NCBI GenBank assembly: GCA_024681595.1
Contig: JAILAN010000017.1
Span: 1 to 34,392 of the forward strand
From: Lachnospiraceae bacterium
GTDB lineage: Bacteria > Bacillota > Clostridia > Lachnospirales > Lachnospiraceae
Direction: 5' to 3'
Length of the DNA: 34,392 bases
Below the pieces are notes generated by a model, which saw nothing but the letters and a program-made list of their open reading frames with translations, was not told the DNA's origin and did no database searches. Shown here in pieces: positions 1 to 7,253 of the stretch; the first letter of the stretch is position 1; each line of letters starts with the position of its first letter. The position numbers were made by a program, and so were the translations under genes.

Positions 1-141
1 ACGAAGCAATATACACGGCGGACCATGAGAAGCGTGTTCAATCATGACCTGATACCGGAAGAAGGGTTTTACATCGACAAGAACTCGATCAGGCGCGGAG
101 TGAACAACTTCACCGGAATGAGTTATCTGTACTACCAAGAG
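1..141. repeat. Terminal direct repeat, left copy (circular-contig overlap)
   Basis: Bases 1-141 are identical to bases 34252-34392. The reading frame of the Rep gene runs without a break from the right copy into the sequence after the left copy, so the two copies represent one locus and the molecule is a 34,251-bp circle. A 141-base exact overlap fits the k-mer length of a de Bruijn assembler better than a biological terminal redundancy. Confidence 0.95.
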
Positions 142-357
142 ATCAAGCTCAAGAAGGAGCAGCAGGCGGAACCGGTAAAGATATGCGAATGTCCGATATG
201 TCATCAATATAAGTTCGAGTTTTTGACATGTGACTGTCAGAGGAAGAAGCGTGGAAGTCAATATTTACGTAGGTACAACCATAAAAGCACCAAACAGAGG
301 ACCCGGAAAATCAATATATCTGATAGAGTGCCCGGCACATCCGGACAACGTAGTTAA
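1..357 (+). CDS. HUH-type replication initiator (Rep), C-terminal part
   Basis: This is the 3' part of the gene that starts at 33655. Across the join the protein is 317 residues; codons 200-317 lie here. The C-terminal part holds a small cysteine cluster (CECPIC and CDC, about residues 262-280) that may bind zinc. The last 107 bases overlap the next gene in another frame, which is unusually long, so the extreme C-terminus (after CDCQRKKRG) may be a read-out beyond an ancestral stop. The active-site motifs are in the other part of the gene. Confidence 0.8.
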   Translation, partial: TKQYTRRTMRSVFNHDLIPEEGFYIDKNSIRRGVNNFTGMSYLYYQEIKLKKEQQAEPVKICECPICHQYKFEFLTCDCQRKKRGSQYLRRYNHKSTKQRTRKINISDRVPGTSGQRS

Positions 358-673
358 GGGATTTTCTCATCTTCACGATACGACGGAAGACGCTCTCACG
401 CTACTGACCATCATAAAAGCCCTCCAGCGGTTCACGAAGAAGGCCAAGATCAGCATATTCACGAAGTGTAACGGTGTATATCACGCGATCGACACCGGGA
501 GATGTTTCAAGTACAAGGAAGACGACTGGAAGAACGCGAAGGGGCAGCAGATCAAGAACGCGGAGCTCTGGGATCTTCTGATCGAAAACCTGACAGGGCA
601 CGATTGGACCATCACACAGGCAGATCATTCATTCATGGAATACATGAGATCGGAGTTGAAGAAATGGCAATGA
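251..673 (+). CDS. RNase H-like fold protein, possibly inactive
   Basis: A protein of 140 residues. I chose the GTG at 251 because GAGGAAG lies just upstream; an in-frame GTG at 230 has no good ribosome binding site. The pattern of a first strand (VNIYVGTT), a second strand with LIE, a helix with TTEDALTLLTIIKAL, and a strand followed by GVYHAI resembles the ribonuclease HI family seen in clostridial mobile elements. The expected catalytic aspartates are not evident: the usual TDG after the first strand reads VGT, and the TDS-type strand reads TKCNG. It may be a non-catalytic nucleic-acid-binding relative. It overlaps rep by 107 bases and the next gene by 10. Confidence 0.5.
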   Translation: MEVNIYVGTTIKAPNRGPGKSIYLIECPAHPDNVVKGFSHLHDTTEDALTLLTIIKALQRFTKKAKISIFTKCNGVYHAIDTGRCFKYKEDDWKNAKGQQIKNAELWDLLIENLTGHDWTITQADHSFMEYMRSELKKWQ

Positions 674-972
674 GCATTATTCAGACAAAGGCAACAAAAG
701 AATGTTTCCTTTGCCGGTTCGAAAAGAACATCGAGAACACGAAAAACCTTGAGAAACATCATTTTATGCACGGGACCGCGAACAGAAGGCTTGCCGAACG
801 CTGGGGCCTCTGGGGGTATCTGTGCAAAAAGCATCATACCGAAGGGCCGGAAGCGGTACACAATAACCGCGAAAAGGACTTCTTCCTTCAGCAGGTAGCA
901 CAGGGAAGGTTCGAGAAGCTTTATGGCCATGAGAAGTGGATGGAGATTTTCGGGAAGAATTACATCTTCTGA
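664..972 (+). CDS. Small HNH-like zinc-binding phage protein
   Basis: 102 residues. ATG at 664 follows GGAG at 653 with 7-base spacing; an in-frame ATG at 670 is a less likely start. A CFLC pair (residues 14-17), HH at 32-33, and CKKHH at 54-58 form a Cys2-His pattern typical of HNH or recombination-associated zinc proteins in Firmicutes phages. The C-terminal QGRFEKLYG and IFGKNY segment looks conserved. It sits in the replication operon directly after the RNase H-like gene, which suggests a role in DNA replication or recombination. Activity is not proven by the motifs. Confidence 0.55.
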   Translation: MAMSIIQTKATKECFLCRFEKNIENTKNLEKHHFMHGTANRRLAERWGLWGYLCKKHHTEGPEAVHNNREKDFFLQQVAQGRFEKLYGHEKWMEIFGKNYIF

Positions 973-1155
973 TCACATCGGGGAAAAGGGCGACGAGGGC
1001 TATGTTCCCTCACCGAAACTGAGACAGGAACAAGGAAGGCCGCCTCCTGCGGTACCCGATTGATATAAAGCGCGCAAGGTTGAAACACCTTAAGAAACAG
1101 CTTGGAATTGTATCACATACCAAAAGCCATATTGCCCGGGCAGGAAGGAGGCAAC
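973..1155 (+). other. 183-base gap in the early operon with weak hairpins
   Basis: I see no credible gene here. Two short inverted repeats are visible: GAGGG at 995-999 with CCCTC at 1007-1011, and CCGC/GCGG around 1043-1056. Being just downstream of rep, this is one candidate for a replication origin, but nothing in the sequence singles it out. Confidence 0.3.
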
Positions 1156-1461
1156 GTGAAAAGAAGATACATAACAGCGGAAGAAGCGATCAGCTTACTA
1201 CCGGAAGCGGAACTCATACATACATTCTACAACATGGCAAATACGCTCCTCGGAGCAGACTGGGAGAGACAGAAAGTGATTGATCTGCTGAGATCCGCAG
1301 ACAACATAGAAATTACCGGAGAACACGCGAGAAGTGTAAATCACGGACTGGCAGTATATAGCAATGACGCAAAGTGGCAATCGGAGATCCTGTTCATTCA
1401 AACAGACGCGAAAAAACTGCTTGAATTCGATCCTCCGGAAGAGGAAGGAGATAAACATTGA
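1156..1461 (+). CDS. Conserved phage protein of unknown function
   Basis: 101 residues. The GTG start at 1156 is set by a strong AAGGAGG at 1145-1151. The sequence begins KRRYITAEEAISLLP and contains an HTFYN segment and a conserved-looking GEHARSVNHGLAVY stretch; no catalytic motif is clear. The C-terminus is acidic (DPPEEEGDKH). It overlaps the next gene by 4 bases, so the two are probably translationally coupled. I recognise the type from clostridial prophages only as an uncharacterised protein. Confidence 0.7.
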   Translation: MKRRYITAEEAISLLPEAELIHTFYNMANTLLGADWERQKVIDLLRSADNIEITGEHARSVNHGLAVYSNDAKWQSEILFIQTDAKKLLEFDPPEEEGDKH

Positions 1462-1808
1462 GAAGGGACATTAAAAGATTGAAGGGGATAACAACACAGA
1501 CATTGCTTACTCTGACTGTATTGACAGCGGCAAAAGGTATCAACAACTTCATGGGCCATCAGGAATCCTGGTATAACCTGCCTATGAAGAAAGTCATTGA
1601 ACGGGCGGATCATGTTTTCGGGAAAAATCCGTACTGGATCCGGGAAGAAGACGGAGTGAAGATGTATGGTCCCTTCGTGATCTGCGCAGGGAAGAGCAGC
1701 AGATACGGAGAAGTTATCGACACATCACTCGGCAAAGGTCTGATCCTGGACACCGGCGACTTTGTAAAGGAAAACCCGGACATGATTGACATAGCCACAG
1801 CGTGGTAA
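1458..1808 (+). CDS. 3D/RlpA-like double-psi barrel domain protein
   Basis: 116 residues from a TTG start at 1458, preceded by AAGGAG. The second half (about residues 58-116) has YWIREEDGVKMYG, then FVICAG, then SLGKGLILDTGDF, and ends IDIATAW. The LGxGxxLDTG pattern resembles the 3D domain and RlpA-like barrels that occur in cell-wall-active enzymes. The N-terminus (LLTLTVLTAAKG) is mildly hydrophobic but not a convincing signal peptide. The early-operon location is odd for a wall-active protein, so the fold may be used for something else. Confidence 0.4.
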   Translation: MRRDIKRLKGITTQTLLTLTVLTAAKGINNFMGHQESWYNLPMKKVIERADHVFGKNPYWIREEDGVKMYGPFVICAGKSSRYGEVIDTSLGKGLILDTGDFVKENPDMIDIATAW

Positions 1809-1819
1809 GGAGGAAGAAG

Positions 1820-2305
1820 ATGTTTGACAAGTTTGGAGAATTTGATCACTTTGAAGAAATTAATAAGGCCGCGGAAGGCTTAAAGACGGAGGGCGACATT
1901 GATTCTCTCAAGGAATTAGCCCGAGAAAACGGCATTGATCCTGAGGATGTAGAGGACTATATCAACGGAATCAACAGCGATCTGACGAATCGTTCAATGG
2001 CTGCTCTGGGGAAGCTCGAAGTCGAAATAGCCGATCTGAAGCCGAAGGATATCATGGTTGACTGGTCTGACTACATCAGAACGCTCATCATCTCAGGAGA
2101 TGAGCTCTTCCAGACAGCATATCGAAGAAAAGGCAAATCACTCAAGGGATGTATCGGTGCCCTGCTCAAATGGTCGCATAAGAACATGCACGATATCGAC
2201 AGCGACATAGAGACTGCAGCAGGCTTCACCGGAAAAGTCAAGCTCGGCATTCCCGGATCCGCGAGAGCAAAGAAAATCATAAAAGAATACTACCTGGAGG
2301 GCTGA
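1820..2305 (+). CDS. PcfK/AcrIIA9-like protein
   Basis: 161 residues; ATG at 1820 after AAGGAGG at 1808-1814. It is mostly helical, with an acidic N-terminal part (GDIDSLKELARENGIDPEDVEDYI, broken by no motif) and a basic C-terminal half containing RRKGKSLKGCIGALLKWS and GIPGSARAKKIIKEYY. From memory, proteins like this encoded just before pcfJ are filed with PcfK or the Cas9-inhibitor AcrIIA9 family. The next gene does encode a PcfJ-domain protein one base downstream. Anti-CRISPR activity is inference from family naming only; the family may have another primary role in conjugation or phage replication. Confidence 0.5.
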   Translation: MFDKFGEFDHFEEINKAAEGLKTEGDIDSLKELARENGIDPEDVEDYINGINSDLTNRSMAALGKLEVEIADLKPKDIMVDWSDYIRTLIISGDELFQTAYRRKGKSLKGCIGALLKWSHKNMHDIDSDIETAAGFTGKVKLGIPGSARAKKIIKEYYLEG

Positions 2306-2306
2306 G

Positions 2307-3896
2307 ATGAAAAAACTGGAATTCACGTTAAAGCCTGTCAAAGGTCTTGAAGAATGGATAAAAAAGCAATATGAAGCTCATTATATCTGGTACCGCCGTA
2401 AAGGCTATTACGCGGAATGCGCATGCTCCGAGTGTGGCCAGAAGTACATTCTCCGGACGGTATCGACCGGGGATCCCTTCGAAGATGACGCAGTAGACAT
2501 CGAGAAGCCCGCAAGGGATAAAGAAACGAAGTGCCGCAGATGCGGGATAAAAGCTGCATATAAACCGGCAGGACATACAAAAAACGAGTATCACTATAAA
2601 TACTTCGTAAGTGGCCAGAAGATCACAGATGACAAGTTCGCCTTCCGGATCCACGACACGAGTCAGGTCGTCCGTGCAAACTTTCAAACAGGATACAGAT
2701 GCGATGATTACAGGCTGATCGTTTGCGAGAAGGGAAAGAAACCTGTCAGATATGACTGGAATCACACATATGGTTGGATAAAAGGATCCTGCGGAGAACA
2801 GTTTCGTTACACAGCGCATCCCTCATTGTTCCGGGAGATCAAGAAAACGAAAATGTATAAATACATTCCGGTACCTGAATCGGTCAAGGATCGTTACTGG
2901 GATGACTGTTGGGTCCTCGACTTCTATATAGCGGCCGCAAGATATCCCGACTTTGAGATGATGATAAAAACAGGCCTGGATGACATCTGGCAGCGACTGA
3001 CCATGAAATACGCCGTAAATTTCAATCCTAGAGGCCGGAACATAGAAGACAGACTGCGAATATACAAAAGCCGCCTCAAGCCTCTGATCGAAGCCAAAGG
3101 GCAGCATGAAAAGCTGTTCCTGTATCAGTTTGAGAGAAGAACGGGAGCTCAGTTTACGGATGAGGACATCGAGATCATCGAGACGCTGCGGAATAACTGC
3201 TTCGGAGACAAGTATCAAATAGCCCTGAAGTATGCGACACCGAAACGAGTGAAAAACTACATGGTCAAACAGAAGATGTGGCCAAACAAAAGCGATGACT
3301 ACGACAAAAGCCGCCCAAAAAGGGAGTTAAGGGGAACATATTACGATTATCTGCAGATGAAAGCGGATCAGGGCTATGAGATGAACGATATCCAGCTCTT
3401 TCCGAAGGACATAAGAAGAAGACATGACGAGATGGTTCTCGAAGCCGAAAAGACGAAGCTTGACAAGCGCAAAAAGGAAGCAAACGAGAGATATTCAAAG
3501 ATCAAAGCCAAGTATCGCAGATTATCTGATAAATACTCGGCAGCAGCGGGCGGCCTGATCATAAGACCGGCAAAAGACGCAGCTGAGATCGTCTCGGAAG
3601 GCAGGATCCTGCATCACTGTGTTGGCGGGGATAACTACTTAAGTAGTCACAATGACGGAAGAAGCTTCATCCTCTTCCTGAGAAAGATAAGCGAGAAGGA
3701 CATACCGTATATCACCGTGGAGATCCGGGACGACCAGATCCTTCAGTGGTACGGAGCATATGACAGGAAGCCGGATAAGCAAATGATCGAAGCATGGCTC
3801 GAAAAATACATAAAAGAGCTCAAAAAACACGAAAAGATGCTCAAAAAGGGCAAAAAAAGCTCAAAAACGAAACAAAATGTTCAAAAAACAGCGTAG
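2307..3896 (+). CDS. PcfJ-domain protein
   Basis: 529 residues, beginning one base after the PcfK-like gene, with GGAGGG in front. The N-terminal region has two Cys pairs that could form a zinc ribbon (C38-C40-C43 and C76-C79). The C-terminal part (about 410-500) has the PcfJ signature: RPAKDAAEIVSEGRILHHC followed by VGG, then FILFLR and ITVEIRDDQILQWYG. The last 40 residues are a lysine-rich, probably helical tail. PcfJ proteins occur on conjugative plasmids and phages; their biochemical role is not established. The A-rich tail codons produce phased A-tracts (3802-3888), and the stop codon overlaps a 16-bp palindrome by one base. Confidence 0.75.
   Translation: MKKLEFTLKPVKGLEEWIKKQYEAHYIWYRRKGYYAECACSECGQKYILRTVSTGDPFEDDAVDIEKPARDKETKCRRCGIKAAYKPAGHTKNEYHYKYFVSGQKITDDKFAFRIHDTSQVVRANFQTGYRCDDYRLIVCEKGKKPVRYDWNHTYGWIKGSCGEQFRYTAHPSLFREIKKTKMYKYIPVPESVKDRYWDDCWVLDFYIAAARYPDFEMMIKTGLDDIWQRLTMKYAVNFNPRGRNIEDRLRIYKSRLKPLIEAKGQHEKLFLYQFERRTGAQFTDEDIEIIETLRNNCFGDKYQIALKYATPKRVKNYMVKQKMWPNKSDDYDKSRPKRELRGTYYDYLQMKADQGYEMNDIQLFPKDIRRRHDEMVLEAEKTKLDKRKKEANERYSKIKAKYRRLSDKYSAAAGGLIIRPAKDAAEIVSEGRILHHCVGGDNYLSSHNDGRSFILFLRKISEKDIPYITVEIRDDQILQWYGAYDRKPDKQMIEAWLEKYIKELKKHEKMLKKGKKSSKTKQNVQKTA
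3802..3888. other. Helically phased A-tracts, predicted curved DNA
   Basis: Nine A-tracts of 4-7 bases are centred near 3804, 3813, 3824, 3833, 3845, 3855, 3865, 3875 and 3885, close to one per helical turn. Within them TCAAAAA recurs at 3820, 3841, 3861 and 3881. Such phasing is known to bend DNA. The stretch also encodes the lysine-rich helix of the PcfJ-domain protein, whose own periodicity may explain it. Confidence 0.5.
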
Positions 3897-3911
3897 TTGC
3901 ACCGGTACAAC
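3896..3911. promoter_or_regulatory. 16-bp palindrome, copy 1
   Basis: GTTGCACCGGTACAAC, a near-perfect palindrome with one mismatched pair. It starts at the last base of the pcfJ-type stop codon and ends one base before the AGGAGGG ribosome binding site of the gene at 3923. It is the exact reverse complement of copy 3 (31237) and differs by one base from copy 2 (5925). It is a likely protein-binding site; an mRNA hairpin covering the ribosome binding site is less likely because one pair is a C-A mismatch. Confidence 0.65.
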
Positions 3912-3922
3912 CAGGAGGGAAA

Positions 3923-4129
3923 ATGAGTAAACACTATGAAACAGCTCAACAGCTCGGAGAAGCGCTTGACTTCGTAAGTGAATATTGCACAGGGGCAAAA
4001 GAATGCGACGGCTGCATGTTCGCAGATAACGGCAAGTGTTGCTTCTCCAGTAATCCGTCTTTGTGGGATATAAACACAGTGATGTTAAATATGGGTATCA
4101 GATTAGGAGAGGAGAGACAGTATGAATGA
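3923..4129 (+). CDS. Small cysteine-rich protein, unknown
   Basis: 68 residues; ATG at 3923 with AGGAGGG at 3913-3919. Cysteines cluster as YC, ECDGC and KCC (about residues 22-40), which suggests a metal-binding knuckle. It follows palindrome copy 1 immediately and overlaps the antirepressor start by 8 bases, so it is probably co-translated with it. Small proteins of this shape are common in clostridial prophages, but I cannot assign a function. Confidence 0.65.
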   Translation: MSKHYETAQQLGEALDFVSEYCTGAKECDGCMFADNGKCCFSSNPSLWDINTVMLNMGIRLGEERQYE

Positions 4130-4841
4130 TTTACAGATATTCAAGAACGAAGAATTCGGAGAGATCCGGACAGTAGATATCGAGGGAGAGATATATTTCG
4201 TCGGCAAAGATGTAGCGGCCGCGCTGGGATATCAGGCAGAACGGAACGCGATAGCAGCTCACGTTGACGAAGATGACAAGATGACGCACCGAATCAGTGC
4301 GTCAGGTCAGAACAGAGACATGACCATCATAAACGAATCGGGATTGTATTCACTCATATTGAGCAGCGGGCTCGCGAATGCAAAGAAGTTCAAGAAGTGG
4401 ATCACTTCAGAGGTTATCCCGTCGATCCGGAAAAACGGAGGATATCTGGCAAACCAGGAGAACATGACACCGGAGCAGATTGTAGCGAATGCTCTTGTAG
4501 TAGCACAGAACATCATAGCGAATAAGGATAAGCAGATCGAAGAGATGACACCGAAAGCCGACTATTTTGATGCCCTGGTTGACAGGAAGCTGAATACAAG
4601 CATCAGAGACACGGCAAAAGAGCTCGGGATCGGTGAGAGGTACTTCGTACAGTTCCTGAAAGATCAGAGATACATCTACCGGGACCAGAAGAAAGAACTC
4701 CGGCCATATTCCGACAAAAACAAGGGCCTCTTCGTTTTGAAAGAGTATAAGTCTCAATATTCCGAGCACGCAGGGCTTCAAATGCTGATAACACCGAAGG
4801 GCCGGGAAACTTTCAGACTGCTGATATGTGGGGAGGGCTGA
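4122..4841 (+). CDS. Phage antirepressor (Bro-N plus KilAC)
   Basis: 239 residues. Residues 1-110 match the Bro-N domain (EIYFVGKDVAAALGY, then INESGLYSLILSS and FKKWITSEVIPSIRKNGGY), and about 130-239 match the KilAC/ANT-type C-terminal domain (DTAKELGIGERYFVQFLKDQRYIYR, ending in TPKGRETFRLL). Proteins of this architecture bind DNA or inactivate phage repressors to favour the lytic cycle. It lies far from the repressor gene, in the middle of the early operon. The start at 4122 overlaps the previous stop and has GGAGAGA upstream. Confidence 0.85.
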   Translation: MNDLQIFKNEEFGEIRTVDIEGEIYFVGKDVAAALGYQAERNAIAAHVDEDDKMTHRISASGQNRDMTIINESGLYSLILSSGLANAKKFKKWITSEVIPSIRKNGGYLANQENMTPEQIVANALVVAQNIIANKDKQIEEMTPKADYFDALVDRKLNTSIRDTAKELGIGERYFVQFLKDQRYIYRDQKKELRPYSDKNKGLFVLKEYKSQYSEHAGLQMLITPKGRETFRLLICGEG

Positions 4842-4842
4842 A

Positions 4843-5085
4843 ATGCCGATCATACATGAATTGAAGATCCTCCCGGAATACTTCGGCCCGGTCGTAAGCA
4901 GGACAAAGAAGTTCGAGCTCCGGAAGGATGACAGAGGATTCAAAGTCGGAGATCTGCTCCTGCTGAAAGAGTGGGACGGGACCGAGTACACAGGGAGACA
5001 GGCCGGGATATTCATAATCACATATATTCTTCGAGACTGCGAAGAATACGGACTCAAAGACGGATATTGCATCATTGGATTTTAA
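4843..5085 (+). CDS. DUF3850 (ASCH-like) protein
   Basis: 80 residues; ATG at 4843 with GGGAGG at 4831-4836. The order HELKILPEYFGPV, then KKFELRKDDRGFKVGDLLLLKEW, then FIITYIL is the full DUF3850 pattern, a small PUA/ASCH-like fold thought to bind RNA or modified nucleotides. It is usually a single-domain phage or prophage protein of this length. Its neighbours are antirepressor and HTH genes, but its job in phages is unknown. Confidence 0.8.
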   Translation: MPIIHELKILPEYFGPVVSRTKKFELRKDDRGFKVGDLLLLKEWDGTEYTGRQAGIFIITYILRDCEEYGLKDGYCIIGF

Positions 5086-5096
5086 GGAGGAAACAA

Positions 5097-6287
5097 ATGG
5101 ACTTAATGACGATCACTTCATACTCAGACTTGAGAGAACAGCTGCATCAGGAACTGTCACGAACCGCGACAGGCTTCGTCCGGATCGGATATTTGCTGAA
5201 GAAGGCCAGAGATACGGACATCCTCAAAGAAGAAGGATATAAGAACGTGAACGAGTTCGCATCTGCAGAATTCGGCCTGGATAAGACGCAGGTCAGTCGC
5301 TTCATAAGGATTAACGACCGATTTTCCGAAGGCGGGAACTCTGACAAGATCCAGGAGAAATATGCACAGTACGGATCTGCGAAGCTGTCCCTCATGTTGA
5401 CGCTTCCGGACGAGATCAACGAGGAGCTCTCCCCGGAAATGTCAAAGACGGACATCCAGGCGATCAAAGAAGAGTACGACGAAGAGAACAAGATCAGCCC
5501 GATCGAGCTTGCCTGTGAGGAAAAGCCGGAAGACGAGCCTGACGAGTTCATCGCTCTGGTCGTAAAACATCTGAATGATGAACATCCGGAACCTGCGGAG
5601 CTCATGAAGGCCTCAATGGACAGAGCAAAGAAGTTCAATATCGAGATTAAGGTTGTTGATGCAAAAGAAAATTACATTCCGGACGGCGACAAGATATATA
5701 ACATCCGGATCGAAGGGCAGGGCCGCTTTATGGTATCGATGAAGGATAACGGGATCACGATCACGAACATGAGAGATCCCGGAAACAAATCAACGCTCTC
5801 GTGGGATGACTTCCTTGATGCACTTGTTCAGGACCTGTCACAGCGGGAATTCAAGCCAGAGGAAGAGGAAAAGCCAAAAGAAAAGCCGAAAAAGGTTGAA
5901 AAGTCGAAGGCTCAAAAAGAAAAAGTTGCACCGGTGCAACCAAAAACCGAGAAAAAAGAACCCGAAAACTCTGAAAAGCCTACGGAAAATCAGGAAGAAG
6001 TTGAGAAGGTAGAGGGCGAGATCATGCCTCCACCTGTAGCACCGACAGCATGCCAGCCGTCAGAACCCGTCGAAGTATGGGACGAAAAACAGGCAGCGGG
6101 CAAAACCCAGACGGAGGCAGCAGGCAAGGCCACAGTCGAGGCAGCGGGCGAAGTCACCGCATTACGCCAGCAAGTGGTTAATCTCCTTGACCAGATCAAA
6201 AATGAGGTTGTTTACGGCGAAAGCTGGGAAATCATCCGGGACCACGTCAGAGACGTTTCAAAGTTCATAACATTATCAGTATTTTAA
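5097..6287 (+). CDS. HTH-domain protein with long charged linker
   Basis: 396 residues; ATG at 5097 after AAGGAGG. Residues 11-75 contain helices and a probable helix-turn-helix (VNEFASAEFGLDKTQVSRFI, residues 51-70). Residues 190-245 look like a small mixed domain. From about 250 to 350 there is a Lys/Glu/Pro-rich, probably unstructured linker, and the end is helical. The linker holds VAPVQP (277-282), encoded by the perfect 16-bp palindrome copy 2. The HTH makes it a candidate to bind that palindrome, possibly in a ParB- or KorB-like way, but this is inference. I do not recognise a named family with confidence. Confidence 0.6.
   Translation: MDLMTITSYSDLREQLHQELSRTATGFVRIGYLLKKARDTDILKEEGYKNVNEFASAEFGLDKTQVSRFIRINDRFSEGGNSDKIQEKYAQYGSAKLSLMLTLPDEINEELSPEMSKTDIQAIKEEYDEENKISPIELACEEKPEDEPDEFIALVVKHLNDEHPEPAELMKASMDRAKKFNIEIKVVDAKENYIPDGDKIYNIRIEGQGRFMVSMKDNGITITNMRDPGNKSTLSWDDFLDALVQDLSQREFKPEEEEKPKEKPKKVEKSKAQKEKVAPVQPKTEKKEPENSEKPTENQEEVEKVEGEIMPPPVAPTACQPSEPVEVWDEKQAAGKTQTEAAGKATVEAAGEVTALRQQVVNLLDQIKNEVVYGESWEIIRDHVRDVSKFITLSVF
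5925..5940. promoter_or_regulatory. 16-bp palindrome, copy 2 (perfect, intragenic)
   Basis: GTTGCACCGGTGCAAC is a perfect inverted repeat inside the coding sequence of the HTH protein, in frame as VAPVQP within its disordered linker. It is flanked by A-rich DNA; CTCAAAAA just upstream is also seen before copy 1. Its placement in a linker suggests the DNA site, not the peptide, is under selection. Confidence 0.65.
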
Positions 6288-6302
6288 GAAAGGAGAAAGA
6301 TC

Positions 6303-6743
6303 ATGAGGATAACAGCTGAAATCAGCCCGGTAGAACTGGGAGATGCATTGATACATCACAAGCAGGAGCTCATCACGGTTCTTGAAGCTATCTCAACAGC
6401 AATCGAAACAATAACGGCAAAATTCAAAGAATCTACAGTTCAGATCAAGATAAACAAGCCGGATCCGCCTGAAGTCCACACCGTGCTTCTCAGCAACGGC
6501 GAACCGGCAAAGCCGGAAAAGAAGCCCCGGACAAAAGAAGAGCAGGACGCTATCGACTCGATCAAGAAGGCATATTTCGAGAAAAGAACCAGAACAAAGA
6601 GAAAAGACATCGATAATGCGGCCATAGTCGAGATGCAAGATGAGAAGGGCATGAAATTCGCAGCCATCGCAAAGGAACTCGGATGTTGCGAGCAGACAGT
6701 GATTAACAGATACAACAAAGCAAAGAACGGAGGGAAGAAATGA
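6303..6743 (+). CDS. HTH protein, unknown early regulator
   Basis: 146 residues; ATG at 6303 with AAAGGAG upstream. The N-terminal 55 residues are predicted helical, followed by a proline- and lysine-rich linker. The C-terminus (MKFAAIAKELGCCEQTVINRYNKAK) is a clear helix-turn-helix of resolvase or sigma-like type. It probably binds DNA. It overlaps the next small gene by ATGA. The target and role cannot be told from sequence. Confidence 0.6.
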   Translation: MRITAEISPVELGDALIHHKQELITVLEAISTAIETITAKFKESTVQIKINKPDPPEVHTVLLSNGEPAKPEKKPRTKEEQDAIDSIKKAYFEKRTRTKRKDIDNAAIVEMQDEKGMKFAAIAKELGCCEQTVINRYNKAKNGGKK

Positions 6744-6880
6744 ACGCGAACCGTAACATGAAGATCGACTTCCGGATCAATGGAAAACATGACCACTTTA
6801 TCGAGCCAAAACACGGAAGAAGCAGAAAGTACAGAGCAACGAAACCAAAGAAGAGATTTAAGAGGGAGGTAGAAGGATGA
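6740..6880 (+). CDS. Small basic protein, 46 residues
   Basis: ATG at 6740 lies in an ATGA overlap with the previous stop, with GGAGGGAA just upstream; the stop overlaps the next ATG by ATGA. The protein starts MNANRNMKIDFRING and is very basic at the end (KHGRSRKYRATKPKKRFKR), which fits a nucleic-acid-binding peptide. No family is recognised. Coupling on both sides makes it credible as a gene despite its size. Confidence 0.6.
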   Translation: MNANRNMKIDFRINGKHDHFIEPKHGRSRKYRATKPKKRFKREVEG

Positions 6881-7245
6881 AAACAGCAACAGGAGCATGT
6901 AAATTCTGCGGACAGACCGCAGTCATGGAAGTACCGGAGGAATTCACACAGGAGATGATAAACGAAGAGGTTATCAAGAAGTGCGACTGCCCGGAAGCTC
7001 AGGCATTCACAAAGCAGCAGGAAGAGATCGCGACAGCCGAAGGCATGATCAGAGACTTCTTCGAAGATCGGGAAGGAATGCAGGCGGTTAAAGATATTCT
7101 TCTCAGCGCAGTGGAGCCTCTGGCCAGGTCCGAGATCGGAAGCATATCAATATCAAAGAACGGATACACCGGCAGCATGAAACCCACAAAGGACGGGATA
7201 AAGGTATCGTTGAAATATACGACGGTTGAATCAGTGGAAAGTTGA
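6877..7245 (+). CDS. Zinc-finger-like phage protein, unknown
   Basis: 122 residues; GGGAGG at 6864-6869. The N-terminus has CKFCG (C8, C11) and a second pair CDC (C36, C38), a likely zinc site. A helical middle (EEIATAEGMIRDFFEDREGMQAVKDILLSAVEPL) precedes a short beta-rich C-terminus (SISISKNGYTGSMK). This resembles uncharacterised proteins of clostridial prophages. Function is unknown. Confidence 0.6.
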   Translation: MKTATGACKFCGQTAVMEVPEEFTQEMINEEVIKKCDCPEAQAFTKQQEEIATAEGMIRDFFEDREGMQAVKDILLSAVEPLARSEIGSISISKNGYTGSMKPTKDGIKVSLKYTTVESVES

Positions 7246-7253
7246 GGTTCAGG

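Noticed and set aside
1080..1283. A 67-codon plus-strand frame overlapping the 1156 gene
   Set aside because: The other frame has a strong ribosome binding site and a coherent protein; this one is compositionally random.
2328..2819. A 163-codon minus-strand reading frame opposite the PcfJ gene
   Set aside because: It has no family pattern and a strong plus-strand gene fills the region; it arises from codon bias.
4407..5075. A 222-codon minus-strand reading frame opposite the antirepressor
   Set aside because: The plus strand encodes clear Bro-N/KilAC and DUF3850 proteins; the opposite frame has no recognisable motif or ribosome binding site.
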